Shown here piece after piece: positions 16,194-25,012 of a stretch of DNA of 64,000 nucleotides (the first letter of the stretch is position 1; every line of letters begins with the position of its first letter). Source of the stretch: Candidatus Obscuribacterales bacterium (GTDB taxonomy: Bacteria; Cyanobacteriota; Vampirovibrionia; Obscuribacterales; Obscuribacteraceae); the NCBI GenBank assembly GCA_019745415.1, contig JAIETF010000056.1:1-64000 (forward strand), given 5' to 3'. Below the pieces are notes generated by a model, which was not told the origin of the DNA, did not search any database, and saw only the letters and a list, made by a program, of their open reading frames with translations. The position numbers and the translations under genes are program-made.

Positions 16194-16541
16194 ATGAGTT
16201 GTGATAAGGAACACAAAGGGCACGAGCATAAGCACGGAGCTGGCTGTGGACATAAAGTCGTAGAGCATGAAGGACATCAAGACTATTTGCATGATGGGCA
16301 TCTTCATAACGTGCATGGTGACCATGTGCATGACCATAGCTTAGCGGTTGGTGGTGCCAATAATGCTAGCTGTACGCCTGAGCACAAATGCTCGGGGCAT
16401 GATAGTGCGCATAAACATGAGGCCGGGTGCGGGCACGAAGCCATTCCGCACGGCGACCATGTTGATTACATCGTTAGCGGTCATTTGCATCATCCATGCG
16501 GGGATCATTGCGATGACCATGGTCCGGTAAAGGTAAGTTAG
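16194..16541 (+). CDS. Histidine-rich metal-binding protein
   Basis: 115 aa, AGGAGAAC before the ATG. More than a quarter of the residues are His, with several Cys and Asp. It is a tandem duplication: each half has AGCGH, then DY, then GHLH and a GDH-x-DDH tail (first half HGDHVHDH, second half CGDHCDDHG). Such proteins bind Zn, Ni or Cu for storage or delivery. No signal peptide, so it is cytoplasmic. A Fur/Zur-like box upstream and a strong terminator at 16565 make it a likely single-gene metal-responsive unit. Confidence 0.8.
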   Translation: MSCDKEHKGHEHKHGAGCGHKVVEHEGHQDYLHDGHLHNVHGDHVHDHSLAVGGANNASCTPEHKCSGHDSAHKHEAGCGHEAIPHGDHVDYIVSGHLHHPCGDHCDDHGPVKVS

Positions 16542-16564
16542 TCAAAGGAAGTTTTAGGTTCTCT

Positions 16565-16600
16565 GAAGAGAGGGGTGCTTGGCAGCCCTCTCTTCTTTTT
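16565..16600 (+). terminator. Terminator of the His-rich gene
   Basis: GAAGAGAGGG (16565-16574) pairs with CCCTCTCTTC (16586-16595), followed directly by TTTTT. Confidence 0.85.
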
Positions 16601-16625
16601 CTACGAGAATATCGGATTTGAGAGC

Positions 16626-16805
16626 TGAACCGATATCGGTTCAAAAGCAAGTTGGTTCGGCTAGTCAAACCGATATCGGTTCAAAAGCAAGTTGGTTCGG
16701 CTAGTCAAACCGATATCGGTTCAAAAGCAAGTTGGTCCGGCTAGTCAAACCGATATCGGTTCAAAGGCAAGTTGGTCCGGCTAGTCAAACCGATATCGGT
16801 TTGAC
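16626..16805. repeat. Array of five AACCGATATCGGTT palindromes at exact 40-bp spacing
   Basis: The 14-bp palindrome occurs at 16628, 16668, 16708, 16748 and 16788, an exact 40-base period. The four 26-base spacers are almost identical (single-base changes T to C and A to G in the later copies), so this is a tandem repeat rather than a CRISPR. The first copy extends to an 18-bp palindrome and the last to 22 bp (16784-16805). The array lies between two convergent genes, away from promoters, and resembles iterons or a protein-loading site. Confidence 0.9.
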
Positions 16806-16834
16806 GGTTACCCCTAAAGACTAGTAGTACAAAA

Positions 16835-19027
16835 CTACCTTAAGACCAGCATAGCGTCTGACATAGTTTTCCTTGACAAGCAGTAGTACTTGTCAGCCTC
16901 TCCTTCTCTGCGCATGCGACTCAAGAGAACGCCGTGGTCTTTATAAATTAGAGCCAAGCGCTTCTTCAGGAGGCTTCCAAGTGTGCAATGCTCACCTGTC
17001 TGAGTTGATAGAAGTAGATACCCTTTCAGAGAAGCAGTGTGGAGAAGCTCGGCTGCCTTTTTGAAGTGTTTTTCAGCCTTGAATAGTAAGCCAAGATGGC
17101 AGTAGGTCAAAGCTAATCGATGATATAGCAAGCCGAGGAGGGCTTCGTCCGCTCTGTTTACAGCCTCTGCTTGCGCGATGGAGCGTTTTAAGAGTTTTTC
17201 CGATTGCCAACTCTTGCCTGTTTTGAGGCAATTGCATGCCATGAAGTTGAGGTCGGAAAGCAAAAACTCCTCAAGGGCGAAGGTTTGTGTCAGTGCCAGG
17301 CTTTCCTCAAAAAGCTCTTCCGCTTGCAACCATTCGCCTCTTTTGAGGAAGCTCCGTCCAAGTCGGCTTTTGACTTGATGGAGGGCCTTAAAGAAGGCTT
17401 GCTTCTCTTTCAGGTCGCAAGATCTGACGAAAGGAAAAGAACTGGGGAAGAGAGATTTGTAAGATTCACTTTCTATCTCAAGTTCAGTTTCGCCCTTTAG
17501 TTCGCAGCCAGCGATTGGCGATTGACGGTTATCTAGTTCTGAAACTAGTCTCAGGGCTTCCCTCGCTCCTAGAGAATCTTCTGCTTTGCTCTTTTCTTCA
17601 GTTTGTGAGCCTGAGTTTCGGGTAGTTTCAATTAACCCCATGGCTTCTTCTAGTCTTTGGGGAGTCATTGCGGGCAATTCATTGACTGTTCTTGAGGCGG
17701 CAGATAATTTGTCTTGCCTCTTGAAATAGCCGCTTAGTTCCGGCAAATCCCGACGCTTCGAAGTGTTTTGGCTAGGTGGTGTCTGCTTTAGTCTGTGCAA
17801 TTCAAGAATGCATTCAGACACGGTGCGATCGGTAGTGAAAACTTTGACCATGCAGGCAGAGGCATCGCCGGTGCTTAAATTACCGTTTTTGACCATCTGT
17901 TGAAGGTTAAGAGCCGCGTCCAAAAGGGCTCTAGTGATAAAGCCTCTGGCTACGAGCATTTCACCAATAGGATGTCCATGTGCCAAGGCCAATTCGAGAG
18001 CTTGGCTAATGTCGTTTTGGGTGAGAATACCGGCACGCACAAACAGCTCACCCAATCGCAAGGTACTTACTGGCTTTACCGCAACTTCTGAATTGGCAGA
18101 AAGTGCTGGGGCGTTTGAATAAACTGAAGCCGAGACCAGAGCCGGGGAATTGGCCGGTTGACCGGTGGTATTGTTGGAAGAGTTAGAAGCGGTGTGTCTT
18201 TTAGTGTTTGCTGCGATATCGGGTTCTTGCTCAATTTGAATTTTCTGTGTTGAGTTTTCGCAGTCAGAAGTGACTCCCGGCTGTTCTTCTAATTCGGCTT
18301 CGCTAAACTTTTGAGCAGGTGCCAAATGACTAGCAATGCTTTCTGTCGCTTCTTGTTTCTCTTGATTTTCTTTTGCTTCTTCTTGTTCTTTTTTCTCTGT
18401 TTCTCTTTTCTCGTCAGACTTTATTGCCGTAGGCGAGAATTCGGGAGACATCAGCTTTAGGAACTGACAGGGATCTTGGCTAAGTGCCTCGATTACCTGG
18501 CTTCTGGAATAGAGTCCGTCGCGGATGCGAATCTGCAGTTCTAGTGCGGCCTCGATGTAGGGTTGGCTCAGTAGCCCCTCTTTAACCAGCTCTGTACCAA
18601 GCGGCTCTCCGCTTTCCATTGACTTAATTGAGACGGCCTGCAAGTTTTCGGCGGAGATGGCGCCTGCCTCAAGCAAGAGTTCGCCCAACTTACAGGTCTC
18701 TTTCTGAGCGCTGAGGTGAAGATTAACCTGGTTTTGACTCTTCACCAGTGCTAGAGCGGCTTCAAAACTCAGCGCCATACTGCAGGCGTTTGATAAGGCT
18801 CTAAAGGCTGTGTGACTGTCTATCACTCCGTCTCGCAAAAGCGATTGCGCTTGCAAAGCTGCTTCGAGATTTTCTCGACTCAGTTGTCCGCGTTTTATCA
18901 ATGTTTTACCGAGCAGTCTGGCACGAGTGCCAGAGTCTTTTACGGCTGCATCAATTTCGCTTTGGGATACAAGCCCGGCTTTAACCAAGAGCTCGCCGAT
19001 TGGTAAATCGGAAGCATACACTTTCAA
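16835..19027 (-). CDS. MshEN/GspE-N-like repeat protein with C-terminal TPRs
   Basis: 730 aa, TTG start at 19027. Three modules are related to the N-terminal domain of type II secretion/type IV pilus ATPases (pattern LGELLVxAGxLxxxxLxxAL, each as two half-repeats): near residues 7-90, 115-195 and 325-400. Between modules two and three is an acidic, low-complexity linker (EKRETEKKEQEEAKENQEKQ). The last ~190 residues are TPR-like (ALHQVKSRLGRSFLKRGEWL, RSIAQAEAVNRADEALLGLL). MshEN domains bind c-di-GMP in some proteins, but no ATPase domain is present, so this may be a c-di-GMP- or pilus-linked scaffold. Long intergenic 19028-19347 upstream shows no recognisable element. Confidence 0.7.
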   Translation of the reverse strand: MKVYASDLPIGELLVKAGLVSQSEIDAAVKDSGTRARLLGKTLIKRGQLSRENLEAALQAQSLLRDGVIDSHTAFRALSNACSMALSFEAALALVKSQNQVNLHLSAQKETCKLGELLLEAGAISAENLQAVSIKSMESGEPLGTELVKEGLLSQPYIEAALELQIRIRDGLYSRSQVIEALSQDPCQFLKLMSPEFSPTAIKSDEKRETEKKEQEEAKENQEKQEATESIASHLAPAQKFSEAELEEQPGVTSDCENSTQKIQIEQEPDIAANTKRHTASNSSNNTTGQPANSPALVSASVYSNAPALSANSEVAVKPVSTLRLGELFVRAGILTQNDISQALELALAHGHPIGEMLVARGFITRALLDAALNLQQMVKNGNLSTGDASACMVKVFTTDRTVSECILELHRLKQTPPSQNTSKRRDLPELSGYFKRQDKLSAASRTVNELPAMTPQRLEEAMGLIETTRNSGSQTEEKSKAEDSLGAREALRLVSELDNRQSPIAGCELKGETELEIESESYKSLFPSSFPFVRSCDLKEKQAFFKALHQVKSRLGRSFLKRGEWLQAEELFEESLALTQTFALEEFLLSDLNFMACNCLKTGKSWQSEKLLKRSIAQAEAVNRADEALLGLLYHRLALTYCHLGLLFKAEKHFKKAAELLHTASLKGYLLLSTQTGEHCTLGSLLKKRLALIYKDHGVLLSRMRREGEADKYYCLSRKTMSDAMLVLR

Positions 19028-19347
19028 GTCTCTCAGACCTCAACGTATGTTTTGTGGAGAAGGAGGTAGGTTTCCAGTAGATGCCTTATGTATTTTCATA
19101 CATGAGGTCAGATCATAAGGCTAAAACTTTATCAGAATGCATCAGGGTTTCTTACCTGAATTATGTGTTTACATTGACCTTGGGCTCTTTCAAATGACTG
19201 CAAGAAAGCTCGGTGCAGTCAGTCAGGGGGATTCTCCCGACTAGAAGCAGTGTTGAAAAGTGAACAAACTTTCAAAAGTTTTTGATTTATGTCACTTGTT
19301 GCCATAATTTTGGAACGCTTTCGGATTTTTTTTAGAGACGGTTGACG

Positions 19348-19824
19348 ATGAAGACTAATGCAGTTCGAATTCTTGATAGCCTCAATATTGATTACGAGTT
19401 GAAGGAGTACCAGGTAGATCCAGATGACTTGAGTGCTGAAACGGTGGCAAGCAAAATAGGCTTTCCGCCTGAGCAGGTCTTCAAGACCTTGGTGGTTCGA
19501 GGTGATCGCACCGGTATACTTCTAGCGGTTGTTGCCGGCGACGCGCAGCTGGATCCTAAGTCATTAGCGCGTTTGACCGGCGATAGAAAGTGCGAAGTTG
19601 TGCCCTTGAAAGAAGTACAACCTCTTACTGGTTATATCAGAGGTGGTGTCACAGCCTTGGCTTGCAAAAAGGATTATCCAGTCTTTGTTGATGAAAACGT
19701 CTATCTCTTCGAGAAGATATCTATTTCAGCCGGAGTGCGGGGAACGCAAATAATCATAGATCCCGAAAGTTATATTCGAGTGACCAAAGCCACAGTCGGC
19801 GCCATTGGGCGCAAAGACTCCTAG
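19348..19824 (+). CDS. ybaK: YbaK/EbsC-family aminoacyl-tRNA deacylase
   Basis: 158 aa, ATG 19348 (a TTG two codons earlier is possible). YbaK fold signatures: the N-terminal EYQVD strand, VFKTLVV containing the conserved Lys, then AVVAGDAQLD and GYIRGGVTALACKKDYPVF. The family removes Cys mischarged onto tRNA(Pro). The length and single-domain architecture fit YbaK rather than ProX or an INS domain. It stands alone, convergent with the RNB ribonuclease. Confidence 0.88.
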   Translation: MKTNAVRILDSLNIDYELKEYQVDPDDLSAETVASKIGFPPEQVFKTLVVRGDRTGILLAVVAGDAQLDPKSLARLTGDRKCEVVPLKEVQPLTGYIRGGVTALACKKDYPVFVDENVYLFEKISISAGVRGTQIIIDPESYIRVTKATVGAIGRKDS

Positions 19825-19841
19825 CTTTTGTTTCTGATGGC

Positions 19842-21389
19842 TTATCTTCTCACGTAGGCAAAGTCGATAAAGGCATTGGTTTCATCCACCATTAAGAGTT
19901 TTACTCTTACTTCATCGCCTACATCCAGTCCTGAGCCACCTTCTACGATGCGTCCTTCAGCTGGTGGCTTGAGAAGTCTTACATAAACTTCGTCGTCTTT
20001 GACACCGGTAACGATACCATCGAAGGAACGACCGATTTGGCTTTCCAACAAGCTGGCGGCTGCGATTTTGCGCATGGTGCGCTCGATTTTTTTAGCCAAA
20101 CTGGTTTTGCGAGTGCATTCGAGAGCTAGGTCTGAAAGTTCATCTTCGCTATAGGGACAAGGCTTGCTATCGATAGCTGCCTTGAGAAGTCTCTGCGTGA
20201 TCAGATCTACATAGCGGCGATTGGGGGCGGTGGAATGAGTATAGTCGTTGACGGCAAGGGCGAAGTGGCCAGGGTTGTTTTCACCGGGTGGGTCCAAGAT
20301 ATATTCGCCCTTGCCTAAAAGTTTCACGATACGTAGTGACAAGTCGGGAAAGCGCAACGGATCTTTCTCTCTCATTTTTAGCAAGAAGGCTTGCAGTTTC
20401 CGAGCATCGGGTGTTTGAGGTAGATGCTCCCCATGGTAAGCCGCTAGTTCGACTATCTTTGGCCATCGTTCCGGCGTGCGTACCACCCTTTTGATCGAGG
20501 GATAACCCTTTTGGTCGAGAAAGCCTGAAACAGCCATATTCGCTACGATCATGAGATTTTCTATCAAGTCGCGGGCGGGGTTCTCTTCCACAAGTTCGAG
20601 GTCTAGAACCTGTCCTTCCACCGCCACAGCTCTTGCTTCAACTGTGCGCAGAAATAGCGAACCATGTTTTTGTCTAAGTTCGGCGATTAGTTCTTTGATA
20701 TGGTTTTGCAGAAGAATTTGTTCGGTCAGTCCGGCAATCTTCTTCACTTCCCGCGGCACCGCGCTCTTGCCGTCCAGCCAGTCACCGATGCTGCGATAGT
20801 CAAGCTTAGCTTTGTTGACCACCAAGGCTCGGTAGACCTTGCTTTCTATAACGTGCCCTTTGCTGCCCACGGTCATTTCATAGACCATGGCCAGGCGCTC
20901 GACATCCGGCAAGAGGGACGTCATATCGTAGCTGAGCTCATCAGGCAGCATCGGAAAGTTGATTATGCCAGTATAGACTGAGGTGGTGTTCTGTCTGGCT
21001 GCTTCATCGATTGGGCTCTTCTCTGGAACAAATGAGTCGACATCGGCAATGGCGATATAGACCCTGGTCTCTCCGTCTGATAATCTTTCGGCATACTCAA
21101 TTTGGTCCAAATCTTTCGAGTCTGGATTGTCTATAGAAGACCAGAGCAGGTGCCGCATATCTTTTGTTGCCGACTTTTTGCCTAGGCTTAGCAAGCCTTC
21201 TCCATTGTCGAATTTATGCAAGAGGTCTCGAATCTGTTTTCGGGCTTCCTCTGAGAAGACTGAGCGCATGCCGTTCAAAGCCATTTCAAGACGAGCTCGG
21301 TCCCTCAGATCTTGCTTTGGCGAGCGGGGCATCGCCTCTGGGTGAAAGTCCTGATCATTTCGGTGGTGCCGTTTTCTTCTTCTGGGCAA
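19842..21389 (-). CDS. RNB-domain exoribonuclease (RNase II/R family)
   Basis: 515 aa, TTG start at 21389 with AGGAG upstream. The RNB catalytic domain shows DNPDSKDLDQIEYAERL (metal-binding Asp cluster), RVYIAIADVDSFV, FPMLPDELSYDMTSLLP and HSTAPNRRYVDLITQRLL. A short S1-like beta domain ends the protein. The N-terminus is basic (RRRKRHHR), possibly RNA-binding, and lacks the cold-shock domains of E. coli RNase R, so it is a minimal RNase II-like form of the cyanobacterial/actinobacterial type. Expected 3'-to-5' degradation of RNA. Confidence 0.9.
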   Translation of the reverse strand: MPRRRKRHHRNDQDFHPEAMPRSPKQDLRDRARLEMALNGMRSVFSEEARKQIRDLLHKFDNGEGLLSLGKKSATKDMRHLLWSSIDNPDSKDLDQIEYAERLSDGETRVYIAIADVDSFVPEKSPIDEAARQNTTSVYTGIINFPMLPDELSYDMTSLLPDVERLAMVYEMTVGSKGHVIESKVYRALVVNKAKLDYRSIGDWLDGKSAVPREVKKIAGLTEQILLQNHIKELIAELRQKHGSLFLRTVEARAVAVEGQVLDLELVEENPARDLIENLMIVANMAVSGFLDQKGYPSIKRVVRTPERWPKIVELAAYHGEHLPQTPDARKLQAFLLKMREKDPLRFPDLSLRIVKLLGKGEYILDPPGENNPGHFALAVNDYTHSTAPNRRYVDLITQRLLKAAIDSKPCPYSEDELSDLALECTRKTSLAKKIERTMRKIAAASLLESQIGRSFDGIVTGVKDDEVYVRLLKPPAEGRIVEGGSGLDVGDEVRVKLLMVDETNAFIDFAYVRR

Positions 21390-21584
21390 ATTCTTGGCTC
21401 CTGCTTCGCTTATTTGTGACCGATTTGCAACATATCTTGGTTATATTCCCGAGCGCATCAAGAGCCAGTATTCTAACAAAAGGCAGAATAAGGCATATTG
21501 CACCCTGTGCCAAGTCTGCTTATACTTCTCGGGCGCAGCCCCTAAACCCAAGGCGATTGCCTCTTCACCAAAGGATAGCCCTCT

Positions 21585-22745
21585 ATGAACTCGGTATTTC
21601 TTTCGCCGCATTTTCCGCCGAATTTCGATACTTTTGCTCTTCGTTTAAGGGAGTGCGGCGCCAATGTTTTAGGAGTGGCAGACCAGCCTTATGAGAGTCT
21701 CAGCCCTTTGCTCAAGAGTTCTTTGACTGAGTATTACTATGTTTCAGATATGCATGACTATGACCAGCTTGTTCGTGCGCTCGGCTACTTCACGCACAAG
21801 TACGGCAAACTAGATCATGTTGATAGTCACAGTGAATATTGGTTGGAGACAGAAGCTAGGTTGCGTACCGACTTCAATATCGATGGTATCAAAACCGGTG
21901 AGATTGAGACGATAAAATGCAAGTCTAAGATGAAAGAAATTTTTCGCAGTGCCGGGTTAAGTCCGGCTCGTGGCGCTGTTTGTCGTGACGCGGAAAGCTT
22001 TTGGAAGTTTGTCTCAGAAGTGGGATATCCGGTAGTAGCCAAGCCTGACAATGGGGTAGGAGCGGCTGCAACTTTTAAGATTGAAAATAGAACGGATGCC
22101 GAAAGATTTATAGTTGAGAAACCGCCTCTCGACTATATTGTAGAAGAGTTCGTCAAGGGCGATATTGTTACCTTCGACGGCTTGGTTGATCGTGACGGCG
22201 ATCTGGTTTTTTCTTCTTCTCTGCGCTATAGCAGCGGCATTATGGATATCGTCAATCAAGATGATGATCTTTTCTATTGGGCCGTGAGAACCATTGAGCC
22301 CGAGCTTGAGACGCTTGGTCGCGCCGTTTTGAAGGCTTTTGATCTGAAGGCGCGCTTCTTTCACTTCGAGTTTTTCAAGACCGAAAGCGGCCGTATAGTT
22401 CCTCTTGAAGTGAACATGCGTCCTCCGGGCGGGCTGACTCTCAACATGTTCAACTATATGTTCGACTTTGATGCCTGTCGCGTTTGGTCCGAGATGATTG
22501 TGCAGGGCAAGAAAGCTAATTACGCTCTCAGACCATATTTTGTAATTTATGTCGGACGCAAAGACAGAATGAATTACAAACTCAATCACATGCAAGTTGT
22601 TGAGCGCTATAGAGAACTTTTAGTGCACGATGAACGCATCCAAGAAGTTTTCGCCAGAGTGATTGGCAACCATGGCTATATATTGCGCGAGCATACTTTA
22701 GAGCCTCTCCTAGAGTCAGCGCGACTAATGCTCAGCCGCTCCTAA
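21585..22745 (+). CDS. ATP-grasp carboxylate-amine ligase
   Basis: 386 aa. A preATP-grasp Rossmann-like domain (to about residue 110) is followed by the ATP-grasp fold: VVAKPDNGVGAAATF for nucleotide binding, IVEEFVKGDIVTFDGLV, and PLEVNMRPPGGLT for Mg2+. It is not closely related to the two ATP-grasp enzymes at 5244 and 6304. The acceptor is unknown; relatives include BacD-like dipeptide ligases and carbamoyl-phosphate-synthase-like proteins. Stand-alone gene, convergent with 22747. Confidence 0.82.
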   Translation: MNSVFLSPHFPPNFDTFALRLRECGANVLGVADQPYESLSPLLKSSLTEYYYVSDMHDYDQLVRALGYFTHKYGKLDHVDSHSEYWLETEARLRTDFNIDGIKTGEIETIKCKSKMKEIFRSAGLSPARGAVCRDAESFWKFVSEVGYPVVAKPDNGVGAAATFKIENRTDAERFIVEKPPLDYIVEEFVKGDIVTFDGLVDRDGDLVFSSSLRYSSGIMDIVNQDDDLFYWAVRTIEPELETLGRAVLKAFDLKARFFHFEFFKTESGRIVPLEVNMRPPGGLTLNMFNYMFDFDACRVWSEMIVQGKKANYALRPYFVIYVGRKDRMNYKLNHMQVVERYRELLVHDERIQEVFARVIGNHGYILREHTLEPLLESARLMLSRS

Positions 22746-22746
22746 A

Positions 22747-23475
22747 TTATTCTTCCTGCAGAGCTTCTGCCTCTAGGTTGTTTTGATTGATTTCGCGGCT
22801 CAACCATGCTGGATATTTGTTGTCACTGGTCAATTTCAAATAGCTCTGTCTAGGGTCGAAGAGCTTGGTTTGACTTTCTCCATTCATATTGACGTTTTCT
22901 GAGAAGTTCTCCACTAATCTTCTTGCCTCTTCCCCGCTGGCGTCAGTAATGTTTAGCTCGGCAAGCATTTCTTTAGTGGTTTGATTGAGCAGTTCCTGTC
23001 TGGGATCTCGACTGCTGGCATCTGCGTCCATGGCCGGACTATTCATTTCTTGGCTTGAGTTTAAGCCGATGCGGCTGAAATAGAGATGTTCGAATGGTGC
23101 AGTGAGGGCATCAAGCTTTTGCTTCTCATCGGCCTTTAAGCCGGCTTTATCTCCGCTGTCAAACAGGTCGATGCGGTTTAGATTTTTTACCGGGTCATTC
23201 GGGTCGGCTGTTCCGAGGATGTCAATGTCTTTAACTGTACCGTCGTTATTGTCGAGGCGTGCTTCTAGATAGAGAGTGTCCTGGGTGCCGCCCAGTTTCT
23301 GGTTGTGTTCTCCCACTTTTTCTTGCAGGTCTTTAACCAGGCTTAGTCTTTGGTCATCGGTCATCTGACTGATTTCAGCTCTGAAAGATTCGCCGTTTCC
23401 ACCTCTGGCGCTGTCTTCCACTATTTGTTCAGCCAGGTCTTTCCTGCCTTGGTTTCTATCGGCCTGGTCCACCAT
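22747..23475 (-). CDS. Hypothetical acidic protein
   Basis: 242 aa from ATG 23475, which has AAAGGA about ten bases upstream; a TTG at 23547 would add 24 residues. The protein is acidic, Gln/Asn/Asp-rich and helical, without signal peptide or membrane segment. A middle stretch (LDNNDGTVKDIDILGTADPN and FDSGDKAGLKADEKQKLDAL) has spaced Asp/Asn residues that could be EF-hand-like, but this is not a strict match. It overlaps nothing and ends one base after the convergent ATP-grasp gene. Confidence 0.6.
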   Translation of the reverse strand: MVDQADRNQGRKDLAEQIVEDSARGGNGESFRAEISQMTDDQRLSLVKDLQEKVGEHNQKLGGTQDTLYLEARLDNNDGTVKDIDILGTADPNDPVKNLNRIDLFDSGDKAGLKADEKQKLDALTAPFEHLYFSRIGLNSSQEMNSPAMDADASSRDPRQELLNQTTKEMLAELNITDASGEEARRLVENFSENVNMNGESQTKLFDPRQSYLKLTSDNKYPAWLSREINQNNLEAEALQEE

Positions 23476-23762
23476 GCTTAATCTGTCCTTTGGGATTTTG
23501 AGCAGAGATTGATTCGAGATTAGGTTTCCGGTTTTGCGTTGGATCAATATACCCCGCTTGCTTAAAGATCCGTCGGTTAACCGATGGGGCTGGATGCACG
23601 CAGCTGCTAGCCTGGAATAAGACGCTTGCGCCAGTGGTAATGCGAGCGCGGTGGTGGTCTAAACGGTTTAGGTGACGGTGTTGGTTTGGTTGCAAGAAGA
23701 AAAGTAGAAAGAACATTGATTCTTTGCTTTGGTAGTTTGGGTTCGAACAAGGCGGGTGGCAA

Positions 23763-24035
23763 ATGGCGTTGACTGCGGATGACTATAGAAGGCTTACTAG
23801 ACTGGATGCTTCAGCTATGAATACCAAGTCTAGGGCGGAGGCTGCTAGAAAGATGGTGGAGGCGTTAGAGCTTTTAAAAGGGGCGGAGGACGGAGAGAGT
23901 CTCTATGACAGTTATTGGCTGACTCATAAGCTTGGCAACCTTTTACTAGAAATCGGCGATACCGAGAGCGCAACTGAATGGCTCATGCAATCGATGGAAT
24001 ATTGGCAACAGTATAAGGCGCGAAGCCTTGTCTGA
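23763..24035 (+). CDS. Small TPR-like protein
   Basis: 90 aa, starting three bases after GGGTGGC. It is helical, with one TPR-like pair near the end (LTHKLGNLLLEIGDTESATE, then WLMQSMEYW). No signal peptide. The protein resembles other small TPR genes of this window (13084, 61642) in style and probably acts as an adaptor. Start support is modest. Confidence 0.5.
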   Translation: MALTADDYRRLTRLDASAMNTKSRAEAARKMVEALELLKGAEDGESLYDSYWLTHKLGNLLLEIGDTESATEWLMQSMEYWQQYKARSLV

Positions 24036-24193
24036 GCTTCCTTTGCTCATAGTGTTTTTTGAGATGCCACTGTATATGATGCAGAACGGTGTTTTGATTT
24101 AGAAATAGTGGGGTTGAGCCAGGCAGCGCTAAGTTGCAGCCCTAATAATTTGCACTATAATCGAGTCATCCCCTGGGCACTAAAACCAAAACT

Positions 24194-25012
24194 ATGAAGC
24201 TGGCAAATAATTGGCTGCTCGCTCTGGCATTTCTATTGGCTTGGGCATACAGTTGCACAGGCGCGCCTGGTCCTCTCGGCTGTTTCGCTCGCGAGCCTGG
24301 AGATAAGGGCGGCCAACCTGCTGACAATAACCGGCAGATTTCTGCTATTGGCAAAGCCAATAGCGTTTTTCTCAAACTGACAGCTTACTGCCAAAAAACT
24401 CGAAAACTGCTCATTTCCAACCGTTTTCAGCAAGTGGTTAAGGACGCGGATGCTGCTATTAAGGACCTTCCTGGTCAAGCTATGCCTTATTATTTCCGGG
24501 GGGTGGCTTATACCGAACTAAATGAAGCCAAAGCCGGGTTGGCTGATTTAGAACTATTCGAGCGTCTGCAAAAGCGCGCAAACATACCGGTGGAAGGTTA
24601 TGTATATGATTGCAAAGCCCGCAACTTTGCCGAGCTTGGGCAGTGGTCTAAAGCTTTGTATGAGGTAGAGCAGGCTCAAAAGACCGGGCAGTCTCTGGAG
24701 CGCTTTAAGTTGAAAGGGCAGATTCTGCGCAATTTGGGTCGGGAGGAAGAAGCGTCACAGCAGTTCATCAAGGCGCTCAAGATAGATCCTAAGCATTATT
24801 GGTCTGCGTATGAACTGGCCCGTTCATACGAGAACCGCAAAATGTACGACAAAGCGGTCGAGTCTGCCTCGCAAATGATTAAAATAAGGCCTAGCGAACC
24901 ATATGCCTACGGTTACAGGGCCCAACTTTTCAAGAAAATGGGCAAAGCCAAAGAAGCTCTAAAGGATGAACAGAGTGCCAAACAGATGGCCCAATCAGAA
25001 TTTCCCTTCTAG
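24194..25012 (+). CDS. Secreted TPR protein
   Basis: 272 aa. A hydrophobic N-terminus (NNWLLALAFLLAWAYSCTGA) is a signal peptide or, with the Cys, a non-canonical lipobox. Four to five TPR pairs follow (for example FRGVAYTELNEAKAGLADLE, GQILRNLGREEEASQQFIKA, YELARSYENRKMYDKAVESA, GYRAQLFKKMGKAKEALKDE). Its stop lies 47 bases inside the kinase gene that starts at 24966, so the two are translationally coupled and probably work together, perhaps as a periplasmic sensor partner. Confidence 0.78.
   Translation: MKLANNWLLALAFLLAWAYSCTGAPGPLGCFAREPGDKGGQPADNNRQISAIGKANSVFLKLTAYCQKTRKLLISNRFQQVVKDADAAIKDLPGQAMPYYFRGVAYTELNEAKAGLADLELFERLQKRANIPVEGYVYDCKARNFAELGQWSKALYEVEQAQKTGQSLERFKLKGQILRNLGREEEASQQFIKALKIDPKHYWSAYELARSYENRKMYDKAVESASQMIKIRPSEPYAYGYRAQLFKKMGKAKEALKDEQSAKQMAQSEFPF

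Noticed and set aside
16626-16805. CRISPR array
   Set aside because: The repeats are only 14 bp and the spacers are nearly identical to one another; no cas gene is present. It is a tandem repeat.
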